Counted from the first letter of the stretch, positions 7,883-17,367 are shown. The stretch is 45,712 bases of DNA from Dehalococcoidia bacterium (GCA_009779255.1 WREQ01000008.1:1-45712), one strand, 5' to 3'. Made by a program: numbers and translations. The notes: a model not told the origin generated them from the letters alone.

Positions 7883-10609
7883 CTACAGCAACCCTCCGTA
7901 CCTTCGCACGAAAATAGTCTTAAAAACCGTGGCTAACGCCATATACAGCACGATCGTGCCGGCAAGCCACGCGAAATATACGGGCGGCAGTGCGGCAAGC
8001 CCAATCGCGTCACCAAACGGGGTAAACGGCATAACAGTCACGACGAGGATACCCGCAAACGTCAGCAGAATAACCGGTAGCGAAGCGCGGCTTTGTACAA
8101 ATGGTATCTTAGGCGTACGGATCATATGGATAACGAGGGACTGGCTCCACATCGATACCACGAACCATCCGGCCTGGAATACCGCGATGAATAGCACCGC
8201 CTGAGCTGACAGAACGTCCGCCCTGAAATCGAGAGCGCCTGCATTCACGCCGACAACCAGCGGACAGATAATAAAGAACATCAGCAGGTAGGTTGTTATA
8301 TCGAACACGGAGCTTGTCGGTCCGAACCATACCATGAATTTGCCGATACTGGAGGCGTCCCACTTGCGCGGCTTGGCAAGAAATTCCTTGTCTACGTTGT
8401 CCCACGGGATGGCGATACAGGATATGTCGTAGATAAGATTGAGCAGCAGCAGCTGTATCGGCAGCATCGGCAGGAACGGCAGAAACGCGCTGGCCACCAT
8501 GATGGAAAACATATTGCCGAAGTTAGAGCTGGCCGTTATCTTGATGTATTTGATGATATTGGCATAAATTTTGCGTCCCTCGATGACGCCGTTTTTCAAT
8601 ACCATCAAATCCTTTTCGATCAAAATCATGTTGGCCGATTCTTTGGCGATATCGACGGCGGTGTCAACAGAAATACCCACGTCGGCGGCACGCATGGCCG
8701 CCGCGTCGTTTATACCGTCTCCCATATAGCCCACTGTATGTCCGTTTTCGCGCAACGTAGTCACTATCAGCGTTTTTTGCTTCGGCGACAATTTGGCGAA
8801 CACATCCGTCTGCTCGACGGCTACCTTTAATTGCGCGAGGCTTAAACTTTCGATATCCGAGCCAAGCAGTATCTTGTCGGCAGACAAGCCGACCTGTTTA
8901 CATACGCTTTTTGTAACGGCATCGTTATCTCCGGTCAACACCTTTATGGCCACGCCATATTCGTGAAGCGATGCGATAGCATCCGTAGCGCTTTCTTTGG
9001 GCGGGTCAAGGAAGGCCAGGTATCCAATCAGCACCATCTCGCTCTCATCGGCTATAGAGAATGTCCGTTCGGGCAACTGGTGCGTCTTTTGCGCCACACC
9101 CAAAACGCGCAAACCGTCGGAATTATATTTGTTACATGTATCCATGATTTCCCGACGCAGCACATCCGTCATCGGTTCCACACGTCCCTGATATTCGGCA
9201 AAGGTGGAAATTGCCAGCATTTCCTCCATCGCGCCCTTTGTAATCATTTGTGTTTTGCTGTTCTTGTCAGATACGATTACACTCATGCGGCGGCGGTTGA
9301 AGTCAAACGGGATTTCGTCTATTTTTACATAAGCGTTTTCATTCTCAATAACCTTCTCCTCGCGCGCCCGCTGTATAATGGAAACATCCATCAGGTTTTT
9401 CAGGCCGGTCTGATAGTGACTGTTGAGAAACGCATGGCGAAGCACTCTGGTGTCACTGTTGCCATGTATATCAAGATGGTATTCCAGAATAATTTTATCC
9501 TGCGTCAGCGTACCGGTTTTATCCGTACAAAGAATATCCATCGCCCCGAAATTCTGAATAGCGTTGAGTTCCTTGACGATAACCTTCTTTTTGGACATGG
9601 TGGCCGCGCCTTTGGCGAGATTCGCGGATACGATCATCGGTAGCATTTCGGGCGTAAGCCCGACGGCGACTGAAAGCGCGAACATAAACGCCTGAAACCA
9701 ATCGCCTTTGGTAAAGCCGTTGACAAATAATACGACGGGCACCATTACGAGCATGAAACGTATGAGTAGCCACGAAACGGAATTTATGCCTTTTTCGAAG
9801 CTGGTCGGGGGCGTTTTGGCGCGCAACTGCCCCGCGATGCCGCCGAATACGGTGTCATCGCCGACGGCCAGCGCCAGCGCCTGTGCCGAACCGGAAATGA
9901 CGGTACTTCCCATAAAGGCCAGGTTGTTCAAAGCCAGCGGGTTTGTCGGTTTGCCCTTGAGAGCCGCGCCGAATTTCTCAACCGGTTCGCTTTCACCAGT
10001 AAGCGACGACTGGCTGATAAACAAGTCTTTTGCCTGCAAAATGCGTATGTCGGCAGGAATAATGTCCCCAGCAGCCAGATGGATAACATCGCCGACAACA
10101 ATTTCATCCAGGGGGATTTCCTTTTTCTCAGAAAACGGTTCACCAGAGGCGTCTGTTTCATAGCAGCGCGTGACGGCAACGGTCGTCTCCACCAGTTCGC
10201 CCAGTTTTTCCGCCGCATTTCCGCTGCGAAACTCCTGAACAAAGCGCAGCATGCCGCTGATAAACACCATCGTCAAAACAATGATAACAGCGGTTGGATC
10301 TTTTTCCCCCGGAGCGGCGGCGATAACATCAGTCGCAAACGACAATCCGGCCAGTACGAATAAAACAACCGTAAACGGGTTAATAAATGCATTCCAAAGC
10401 CGATGGAAAATAGAGATCTTTTTCTGTTTTGTTATGATGTTCGAACCGTATTGATCACGCATTTCATCGACCTTGTCGGCATCGTAGCCTTCAAGGCTGG
10501 TATCATATTGAATGAGGATTGTTTCTGACGACTTAACCGCGGCGTTCAGCAGGCGTTTTTTGGCCCTGTCCGCCCGCGTGGTGGAGATAATGTTGATATT
10601 CTTTTTCAT
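7883..10609 (-). CDS. mgtA: Magnesium-translocating P-type ATPase (MgtA family)
   Basis: [67 protein letters not shown]; 908 aa, typical MgtA/MgtB length. Confidence 0.95.
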   Translation of the reverse strand: MKKNINIISTTRADRAKKRLLNAAVKSSETILIQYDTSLEGYDADKVDEMRDQYGSNIITKQKKISIFHRLWNAFINPFTVVLFVLAGLSFATDVIAAAPGEKDPTAVIIVLTMVFISGMLRFVQEFRSGNAAEKLGELVETTVAVTRCYETDASGEPFSEKKEIPLDEIVVGDVIHLAAGDIIPADIRILQAKDLFISQSSLTGESEPVEKFGAALKGKPTNPLALNNLAFMGSTVISGSAQALALAVGDDTVFGGIAGQLRAKTPPTSFEKGINSVSWLLIRFMLVMVPVVLFVNGFTKGDWFQAFMFALSVAVGLTPEMLPMIVSANLAKGAATMSKKKVIVKELNAIQNFGAMDILCTDKTGTLTQDKIILEYHLDIHGNSDTRVLRHAFLNSHYQTGLKNLMDVSIIQRAREEKVIENENAYVKIDEIPFDFNRRRMSVIVSDKNSKTQMITKGAMEEMLAISTFAEYQGRVEPMTDVLRREIMDTCNKYNSDGLRVLGVAQKTHQLPERTFSIADESEMVLIGYLAFLDPPKESATDAIASLHEYGVAIKVLTGDNDAVTKSVCKQVGLSADKILLGSDIESLSLAQLKVAVEQTDVFAKLSPKQKTLIVTTLRENGHTVGYMGDGINDAAAMRAADVGISVDTAVDIAKESANMILIEKDLMVLKNGVIEGRKIYANIIKYIKITASSNFGNMFSIMVASAFLPFLPMLPIQLLLLNLIYDISCIAIPWDNVDKEFLAKPRKWDASSIGKFMVWFGPTSSVFDITTYLLMFFIICPLVVGVNAGALDFRADVLSAQAVLFIAVFQAGWFVVSMWSQSLVIHMIRTPKIPFVQSRASLPVILLTFAGILVVTVMPFTPFGDAIGLAALPPVYFAWLAGTIVLYMALATVFKTIFVRRYGGLL

Positions 10610-10645
10610 GTCGCGGCCTCCTGTTTCAAGGTGAGGCGCAGATCG

Positions 10646-10738
10646 TCAAACAGGCAGGCCGGAGGCGGGAATAGGTGCCGTGCTGTTCGACAAGCTGTCA
10701 CCGTTGTCGAATCCGATACTACTACCATCGGGTTCCAT
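10646..10738 (-). CDS. Putative MgtL-like leader peptide (30 aa) of mgtA
   Basis: MEPDGSSIGFDNGDSLSNSTAPIPASGLPV*; SD AAAGGAGG before ATG; ends 37 nt before the mgtA ATG. Confidence 0.55.
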   Translation of the reverse strand: MEPDGSSIGFDNGDSLSNSTAPIPASGLPV

Positions 10739-11210
10739 ATCCTCGCCTCCTTTCAAAAATGAAAGCCTTGTTGTCGCGTGACAACAAAGCCAGGGCTTTT
10801 AAGGGACCACCCACACTACCCCACAACAGCAGCCTCCATCCCTATGGCAGCCACATCCGCCGATTAACGTTACATTATACTGCAAACATTGAGGAAATAT
10901 CCATTGCATGAATGGCGTGTTTTAAGCATGGCATCCAAATCATCAAAGGTCTCTGCGGTGTCTTTTCTCCAGACGCCGGACGCGGCTATACCGTATTGCG
11001 ATAGAAACCAGTGTTATGTCAACACTCCGGCCTCATACCAGGTTGCCAAACAGCCAGCCGCAGCAGAAGCATGTCCCGCATCCTCGGGACGAAACTCTCT
11101 GTATCCATTTCCCCGTGGACTGCCGTGTTCAATATATGTCGCTATGCGCCAGCGTCTGAAAACCGATACCGCAGACACTTGCAACAAGCGTCCCAAGTTA
11201 GTAAGACTTT

Positions 11211-11312
11211 CTAGCGGCTCCTCTCTTCATCTTTGCTTTTGAACGCGAACCGTACCGCTGCCAAGCCAACAATGAAGATGACGAAGTTAACAATCGTCCA
11301 CCAGTCCGCCAT
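11211..11312 (-). CDS. Small single-TM protein (33 aa), downstream of mutM
   Basis: MADWWTIVNFVIFIVGLAAVRFAFKSKDEERSR*; one TM helix then charged tail; starts just after the mutM stop. Confidence 0.5.
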   Translation of the reverse strand: MADWWTIVNFVIFIVGLAAVRFAFKSKDEERSR

Positions 11313-11336
11313 ACCGCACCCGTTGCTCCTGCCAAA

Positions 11337-12149
11337 CTAGCGCTGGCAGGCCGGACAAAAATAAGTGCCTCGCTGGCACACAACAATGCGCTCCACCGGT
11401 CCGCCGCAGCAGTAGCATGTCCCACCACGGCGATGAGCAACCTTGAAGCCTTCGTGGGCATGGCCGCGCGCGCCGTCCGGACGGAAATAATTCGATATAC
11501 TGGCGCCGCCGCTTGCGACAGCGCGCCTGAGCACCTCCCGGATGGCGCCGTGCAGACGGATTATTTCGATGGATGTCAGGCCATCGGCCAAGCGAGCCGG
11601 ACGTATGCCGGCCTCGTACAGCGCTTCGTCGGCGTACATGTTGCCAACGCCGGCAATCAAGTCCTGCCGAAGCAAAACCGCTTTGACCGGCGCCTTTTTG
11701 CCTTCCAGCAGCAGCGTGAGAACCTCCGCCGTAAACTCGTCCGACAGCGGCTCCACTCCCAGTTTTCCACACATCCACCCGTCATCAGAGACCAACTGAA
11801 ATTTGCCAAACTTGCGCGGGTCGATGAAATAGGCCTTCAGGCCGCCGTCAAAGTGAACTATGGCGCGGGTATGCGAGGGGTCAGGCGACGAGCCATCGCC
11901 GATGAAAAACGAGCCGGTCATGCGCAGATGAACAAGCAGCGAGTCCCCACTGTCCAGCCGCCAGACGAGATACTTGCCCCGCCTGTCTAGAGAAACAACC
12001 TTTCGCCCGTTTACCCGTCTCGCAAACTCCGAAATGTCCGGAGAGAGCAGCGTCTTCTCCCACAAAAACTCCACGGACACGATAGTGCGCCCGACTGCCA
12101 GCGGAGATAACTCATTTTTTATAGTTTCGACTTCAGGAAGTTCCGGCAT
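11337..12149 (-). CDS. mutM: Formamidopyrimidine-DNA glycosylase
   Basis: MPELPEVETIKNEL N-terminus; C-terminal zinc finger CYCCGGPVERIVVCQRGTYFCPACQR. Confidence 0.97.
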   Translation of the reverse strand: MPELPEVETIKNELSPLAVGRTIVSVEFLWEKTLLSPDISEFARRVNGRKVVSLDRRGKYLVWRLDSGDSLLVHLRMTGSFFIGDGSSPDPSHTRAIVHFDGGLKAYFIDPRKFGKFQLVSDDGWMCGKLGVEPLSDEFTAEVLTLLLEGKKAPVKAVLLRQDLIAGVGNMYADEALYEAGIRPARLADGLTSIEIIRLHGAIREVLRRAVASGGASISNYFRPDGARGHAHEGFKVAHRRGGTCYCCGGPVERIVVCQRGTYFCPACQR

Positions 12150-12151
12150 AA

Positions 12152-14893
12152 TTATTCCATCCGCCCCCAATCGGTAGCCATCTTGAAATCAACCCTTACC
12201 GGCACCGACATTTTCACCGCACCGCTCATCAGCCGCGGCGCCATCTCGCGCATAATTTCGAGTTCGGCCTCGGGCGTTTCGAAAATCAGTTCGTCGTGTA
12301 CCTGCAAAATCAGCCGCGATGTGAGTGAACGGCGCGCCAGCTCTTTTTCAATATCCAGCATGGCGACTTTTATAATATCGGCGGAGGTACCCTGAACCGG
12401 CATGTTTATGGCCATGCGCTCAGCAGCCTCGCGAATCATGCGGTTGTGCGAATTGATTTCGGCTTCCGGGAAATAACGGCGGCGCCCCAGCAGCGTCTGC
12501 ACGTAGCCTTCGCGGCGCGCCTGCATCACGGTTTCATCAAGATATTTGCGCACCCCGATGTATTTTTCGAAATAGGCACTGATGAACTTGTTGGCCTCCT
12601 CGCGGGAAAACTCAGTCGCCTGCTCCAGGCCGTATCCGCTCATGCCGTAAATCACACCGAAATTGACCACCTTGGCCAGACGGCGCATATCCGAAGTGAC
12701 GGCGGACGGCGCCACCCCAAAAAGCTGAGCGGCGGTAGCGGTATGTACATCCTCATCCCGTTCGAAAGTGGCCATCAGCAGGGGATCTTCTGACAGATGC
12801 GCCAGCACCCGCAGGTCTATCTGAGAATAGTCGCAGGAGAGCAACACGCAGCCAGGCGAGGCGATGAAGGCACGGCGGATTTCACGCCCCTGCTCGCCCC
12901 TCACCGGGATATTTTGCAGATTGGGATCCGAGGAGGAGAGCCGGCCAGTGGCGGTGCGCGTCTGGTTGAATCTGGTATGCACGCGGCCGGTGCGCGGGTT
13001 GACCAATCCGGGCAAGGCGTCCACATAGGTGCCCTTGAGTTTTGAAAGCTGCCGGTATTCAAGGACATGACCCGCGACGGGATACCCCTGACGCAGAGAT
13101 TCGAGAACGGACGCCTCCGTAGACCATGTCCCGCGTTTTTTATGCTCGCATGGAAGATTGAGTTTCCCGAAAAGCACCTCGCCGAGCTGCTTCGGGGAGT
13201 TGACATTGAACTTCATGCCGGCGATTTTGTAAATCTCGCTCTCGATAGCGGTCAGCTGCTCCCCCAAGCGGCGCGACATATCCGACAGCAGCGCCTTGTC
13301 CAGCAGCACGCCAGCGCGCTGCATACGCACCAGCACAGGAACCAGCGGCATCTCCAAATCGTGAAAAAGTGCCTTCAACTTCTCCTTTTCCAACGATGAT
13401 GTCAGAGCAGGCGTCAGCCGGATAACAGCATCAGCGGCAGCACAGGCATAATCGGCAACCTCCCGCACAGCAAGCATGGCAGCCGTTATTTGTTTCGCTC
13501 CGTGGCCGGTGGAGAGTACAGGAAGATCCAGCCCTAAATGTCCTAACGCTAGGCTTTTGAGTTCCAACGCCTGCTCCCCCAGCAGATGAGCGGCAATCAT
13601 GGTGTCGTAAAACAGCCCGCTCACGTCGAGGCCGTTCCCGGCCAGCATGGTAGCGGCGAAATTGGCGTTATGCGCCGACTTGGCGATTCCGCCATCCGCA
13701 AATACAGGAGAAAGGGCAGCCATCACCTCGTCCGGTGTGAGCTGCGGCCCCGCCTCCAGTCCGACATGCGCAAGCGGGATGTAATACGCCTCGCCTTCCG
13801 CCGGGCATAACGCCAACCCGACCAACTGCGCCGTCATGGGATCGGCATCTCCGACGATAACTTCAAAAACGAACTGTCCCGCCGCTTTAAGCCTCCTCGC
13901 AAGCGCGATAAGCTGCTCCGCGCTGGTAACGACGGAGTAGTTCTTCGGCGTCTCCTGGCGGGACGAGCCGGTAGCCCCCTCCGCAAAAAGCATCCCCTGC
14001 ACGCCCACCTTGGCGGGTGGTCCGGGCAGGCGCTCTATCAGCTTGAAAAATTCAAGCTCGCGGAACAGCGCCACTACCTTTGCACGATCAAAATTGTCCA
14101 CTTCGGCGGTTTTCAGGTCAAGCGACACCGGCGCGTTCACCGCGATGGTGGCCAGCGTTTTGGACCGGCGCGCGTCCGATTCGCCTTCACGCAGGATGGC
14201 CTGAATGCGCGGCGAAGAAATCTCCGCCAGATGGTTGTAGATGTCGTCAATTCCGCCGAACTGCCGGATGAGGCTGACGGCGGTTTTCTCGCCTATCCCC
14301 TTGACGCCGGTGATATTGTCCGATGTATCGCCTTTGAGCGCCTTGTAATCGGCTATCAGGTGCGACGGCACGCCGTATTTCTCCTCGACAGCGGTAGCGT
14401 CCATCAGCACTGCCTCGCCCATGGTACGCGGGTACAGCACCCTGACCATGCCATCCACCAACTGCATAGCGTCGGCGTCTCCAGTGAGAATCACCGTTTC
14501 AATGTTTTTTTCGGAGGCCTGACGCGCCAGCGCCCCCAAAACATCATCGGCCTCGTACTTGTCAAGCTCATAAATCGGGATATTGAAGTCCCTGACCAGT
14601 TCGCGTGTACGGGATATTTGCCCTACAAGGTCATCGGGAGTAGGAGGACGGGTGGCCTTGTAATCCACGCTCATATCGTGGCGGAATGTCGGCCCTTTTT
14701 TATCGAAGGCAACGGCGCAATGGGTGGGCTTGACGTCTGAGATGACCTTGAGCAGCATAGAGGTAAACCCGTAAACCGCGTTGACCATCTCGCCGGTGCG
14801 GCGCACGGAGAGGGGAGGGAGGGCATGGAAAGCGCGGTGAACCAGGTTGTTACCATCTATCAGAAGCAAAAGAGGCTTGCGGGCTTCAGGCAT
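12152..14893 (-). CDS. polA: DNA polymerase I
   Basis: LLLIDGNNLVHRAFHALPPL 5' nuclease N-terminus; DPNLQNIPVRGEQGREIRRAF, DYSQIDLRVLAHLS, QVHDELIFE polymerase motifs. Confidence 0.97.
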   Translation of the reverse strand: MPEARKPLLLLIDGNNLVHRAFHALPPLSVRRTGEMVNAVYGFTSMLLKVISDVKPTHCAVAFDKKGPTFRHDMSVDYKATRPPTPDDLVGQISRTRELVRDFNIPIYELDKYEADDVLGALARQASEKNIETVILTGDADAMQLVDGMVRVLYPRTMGEAVLMDATAVEEKYGVPSHLIADYKALKGDTSDNITGVKGIGEKTAVSLIRQFGGIDDIYNHLAEISSPRIQAILREGESDARRSKTLATIAVNAPVSLDLKTAEVDNFDRAKVVALFRELEFFKLIERLPGPPAKVGVQGMLFAEGATGSSRQETPKNYSVVTSAEQLIALARRLKAAGQFVFEVIVGDADPMTAQLVGLALCPAEGEAYYIPLAHVGLEAGPQLTPDEVMAALSPVFADGGIAKSAHNANFAATMLAGNGLDVSGLFYDTMIAAHLLGEQALELKSLALGHLGLDLPVLSTGHGAKQITAAMLAVREVADYACAAADAVIRLTPALTSSLEKEKLKALFHDLEMPLVPVLVRMQRAGVLLDKALLSDMSRRLGEQLTAIESEIYKIAGMKFNVNSPKQLGEVLFGKLNLPCEHKKRGTWSTEASVLESLRQGYPVAGHVLEYRQLSKLKGTYVDALPGLVNPRTGRVHTRFNQTRTATGRLSSSDPNLQNIPVRGEQGREIRRAFIASPGCVLLSCDYSQIDLRVLAHLSEDPLLMATFERDEDVHTATAAQLFGVAPSAVTSDMRRLAKVVNFGVIYGMSGYGLEQATEFSREEANKFISAYFEKYIGVRKYLDETVMQARREGYVQTLLGRRRYFPEAEINSHNRMIREAAERMAINMPVQGTSADIIKVAMLDIEKELARRSLTSRLILQVHDELIFETPEAELEIMREMAPRLMSGAVKMSVPVRVDFKMATDWGRME

Positions 14894-15133
14894 GTCTGAA
14901 TTATAGCACATGAGAACCGCTCTATTGATGTTAATTTGGCAGGGATTGAATCCTGTCTGGTAAGGCTTCCTTTTGGAATTACCCCAAAAAGTCGGAACAG
15001 CGACAAACGATTTGGTTATTACCAAACTCATGGGAGCAAGACGCCCTGTGTCACTAATCATCTGAAATCATACAAAATGTTTGACTCAGGCTTTTCATAA
15101 GGCAATCTATCTATAAGATGAACGAACCTTAGA

Positions 15134-15263
15134 GAATATTCCCAAGCGATGTATCGTAGTCAGGCTGGTTCATTTATGAACAAGAAGCAGGGATAGAAAA
15201 CCTTCAACAACCAGCATTGTCCGTGTTGCTCAAATGATGCAGGGGTCTTTAGTGGGTTGAAGG
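15134..15263 (+). other. Structured repeat element, copy A (putative RNA leader)
   Basis: Homologous to 35817-35939; stems retained through compensatory changes (see findings); TTGACT box at 15081. Confidence 0.6.
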
Positions 15264-15671
15264 CTGAATCCAACATACTACAAAGCAGTGTTAGCATTTC
15301 GCACAGGTGCCAATAAGTTTGTAAGCGCAGGCGGTGCTATATGGTCTTTTAACAGAGGTCAGGGTGGCACAATCTTATCTGCTCCTTTGACTTATTCAAT
15401 CGGTTATTACTATTGGGGTCAAGTAGCGGAGGTAATGATAGTATTTGAAAAGGGGCATACTGGCAATATCACTGGTTACTCCAACATAAATAACTTGGAT
15501 ATTCGCCTTAAAGACTCTTACGGCAATATCGTTGCTACCACAACTTCTACACGTGATAACGTGAAGTTTCTTAACCACTACATCACGGATGATGGGGATT
15601 ACTACATTGAAGTTTATCCTACACAACGGATCAGTCCTGTCACAAGCCTGAGGTTTTACCTGATGTGGTAG
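15264..15671 (+). pseudogene. C-terminal beta-domain fragment resembling a subtilase C-terminus
   Basis: LNPTYYKAVLAFRTG...VFEKGHTGNITGYSNINNLDIRLKDSYGNIVATTTSTRDNVKFLNHYITDDGDYYIEVYP; no signal peptide; stop codon at 15258 directly upstream in frame. Confidence 0.55.
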
Positions 15672-15748
15672 TCGTGGTAAGCTTGATTGTCGGCTAGTAA
15701 TGTTATTTTCTGGGAGTCGTGGCAACTCCCAGAAAATAAGTTAGGAGT

Positions 15749-16273
15749 GTGGACAAGTTGAAAAAGAATATTTCTATACTAATTGCTTCTGTTGTGCTCT
15801 TCCCTTTGTTGGCATCTTGCCAAAACATAGTTGGTGGCCATACGGATATCATAAATAACATTGAGCAGTCCAATACAATTGACAAGGCCGATTTGATTCA
15901 TATGCCTTCACCAATTGATGTTAAGCCTGTTCTTGACTCTGAAATTGAGCTGAAGCTGCGTGAATCATATAGGCTTAGTGGCGGAAACCCGGAAGATATT
16001 TGGGTTGTGTACTATTTTGGAAATTACAGTGGCTGCGAAGTGTTGTATGTAGGACTTGGAATGCTTTTCCCTGCCGATATGTATAGCCAAGAGGCCGCAG
16101 GATATGCTATTGTTCTTCCATCAGGCCAATCTTTGACGGTATATAAAGACTCTGAGTTCTATGGGCTGGGTAGAGCCTATGATCTGGGACTCATTACTAA
16201 AAATGATGTGTACAACATAGGCAAACTTGGCGGGGTTGGTTTTATTGAGCAGTATCCTGAGCCACTGCGGTAG
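15749..16273 (+). CDS. Putative lipoprotein of unknown function
   Basis: KKNISILIASVVLFPLLASC lipobox; GTG start with ttaggag upstream; shares a motif with the 35997 lipoprotein. Confidence 0.75.
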   Translation: MDKLKKNISILIASVVLFPLLASCQNIVGGHTDIINNIEQSNTIDKADLIHMPSPIDVKPVLDSEIELKLRESYRLSGGNPEDIWVVYYFGNYSGCEVLYVGLGMLFPADMYSQEAAGYAIVLPSGQSLTVYKDSEFYGLGRAYDLGLITKNDVYNIGKLGGVGFIEQYPEPLR

Positions 16274-16375
16274 TGACACATCAACTATGCAAATTCTAAT
16301 TATGCGGGTGGCCGGCGGGATACCTGACCGCCACGCAGATACTTAATGAAGCAAAGGCGAGGTCAAGCGTCACCA

Positions 16376-16427
16376 ATCGCCTGAATGCCACAAAAAGTTG
16401 ACACAAAGACACTTTTCAGGCGATAAT
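16376..16427 (+). promoter_or_regulatory. tRNA-Glu promoter within a 10-bp-arm inverted repeat
   Basis: TTGACA (16398-16403), 18-bp spacer, GATAAT (16422-16427); arms ATCGCCTGAA (16376-16385) and TTCAGGCGAT (16415-16424). Confidence 0.55.
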
Positions 16428-16439
16428 TGGAGTCTGCGT

Positions 16440-16516
16440 GGCGCATTCGTCTAGAGGCCTAGGACACATCCCTCTCAAGGATGAGATCAGGGGTTCGAAT
16501 CCCCTATGCGCTACCA
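16440..16516 (+). tRNA. tRNA-Glu (anticodon CTC), CCA encoded
   Basis: Acceptor GGCGCAT/ATGCGCT, anticodon stem CATCC-CTCTCAA-GGATG, T-arm AGGGGTTCGAATCCCCT, A + CCA. Confidence 0.95.
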
Positions 16517-16528
16517 CTCATATCGACC

Positions 16529-16555
16529 AAAAGCCCCCGTAAGCGGGGGCTTTTT
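16529..16555 (+). terminator. Rho-independent terminator after tRNA-Glu
   Basis: AAAGCCCCCG taag CGGGGGCTTTTT. Confidence 0.9.
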
Positions 16556-16635
16556 CGTTGACAATATCAAGAGAGGCTGAAGGACAAGCAGACAGAGGCC
16601 GTCATCTCAAGCAGGGCTAAGCGCAGGATGCCCCT

Positions 16636-17367
16636 CTACACTTCCAGGTCGACCCTGGCCTCGTCAATCAGCTTTATGTAATCCAGCTTGAAACCAAGGG
16701 ACTGCGCCGCCTCAATGTCGGTCCGATAGGGCTCGCCAATGAATATCTTGCCCACCGGCGCACGCTCGCCGTTGACCAAGTCGTTCTTGCCGACAAAGCG
16801 GTCGGTGGCTTCAATAATGCCAAGGTCAAAAGGAATGGTGTAATACAGGTCTGCCAGCACCTTGTCGATGCCAAGATCATACAGTTCCTCCCACCCACCT
16901 CTGGTGCCAGTGCCATAACGAAGCGACGGCATCAGTCCCAGCAGATTGGCGATGGAAAGCCGCCCCGCACCGCCGACAGCCTTGGCTGGAGTGACGCTGA
17001 TAAGATAATCGCTGGACAGAATCACGTTGGGCACCATAAAAGTGGCCATTGCCAGAGGCTTGAGTAGCGGGTTTTCCACCTCCACCAGTGTAATATCGCG
17101 CACGTCCAGCGTCAGCACACGTGGAAAGTCATAGCCCAGCGACCGATACACCGGCGCCATCGGCGCGCCGGAAGGCGTGCCGTCCATAATCAGGATATCA
17201 GCATCACTTATCTGGCGAATGCCACTGATGAGCGATTCCATCATTTCGCGGCTGGTAGTGACCGGATACGGGGACGATAACCCGGCGGTCGGCTTTATCA
17301 GCACACGGCGCGCCCGCGCGATAGAAGGCGGCGCCTTGAACACAAATTCCCCTGAATAATGAAACAC
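16636..17367 (-). CDS. DUF362-type protein (no ferredoxin domain seen)
   Basis: RRVLIKPTAGLSSPYPVTTSREMMESLI, DADILIMDGTPSG, DYLISVTPAKAVGGAGRLSIANLLGLMP. Confidence 0.6.
   Translation of the reverse strand: MFHYSGEFVFKAPPSIARARRVLIKPTAGLSSPYPVTTSREMMESLISGIRQISDADILIMDGTPSGAPMAPVYRSLGYDFPRVLTLDVRDITLVEVENPLLKPLAMATFMVPNVILSSDYLISVTPAKAVGGAGRLSIANLLGLMPSLRYGTGTRGGWEELYDLGIDKVLADLYYTIPFDLGIIEATDRFVGKNDLVNGERAPVGKIFIGEPYRTDIEAAQSLGFKLDYIKLIDEARVDLEV

Noticed and set aside
10800-10880. M-box (ykoK) Mg2+ riboswitch upstream of mgtA
   Set aside because: Only a short ggctgccatagggatggaggctgctg stretch is similar; the conserved downstream M-box blocks are absent by eye. Infernal would decide.
10889-11242. 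117-aa plus-strand ORF and overlapping minus-strand ORFs between mgtA and mutM
   Set aside because: No recognisable domain, no convincing SD and conflicting frames; probably non-coding or fully decayed sequence.
15201-15263. Integron attC site (CTTCAAC...GTTGAAG arms)
   Set aside because: The arms do not fit the RYYYAAC/GTTRRRY core exactly, and the homologous copy B has unrelated arms.
15134-15263. TnpB/IS605 right end with omega-RNA (GAAGCAGG near the 3' part)
   Set aside because: Homology between copies A and B continues well past where an IS end and guide would be, and no TnpB remnant was seen. Still worth a covariance search.
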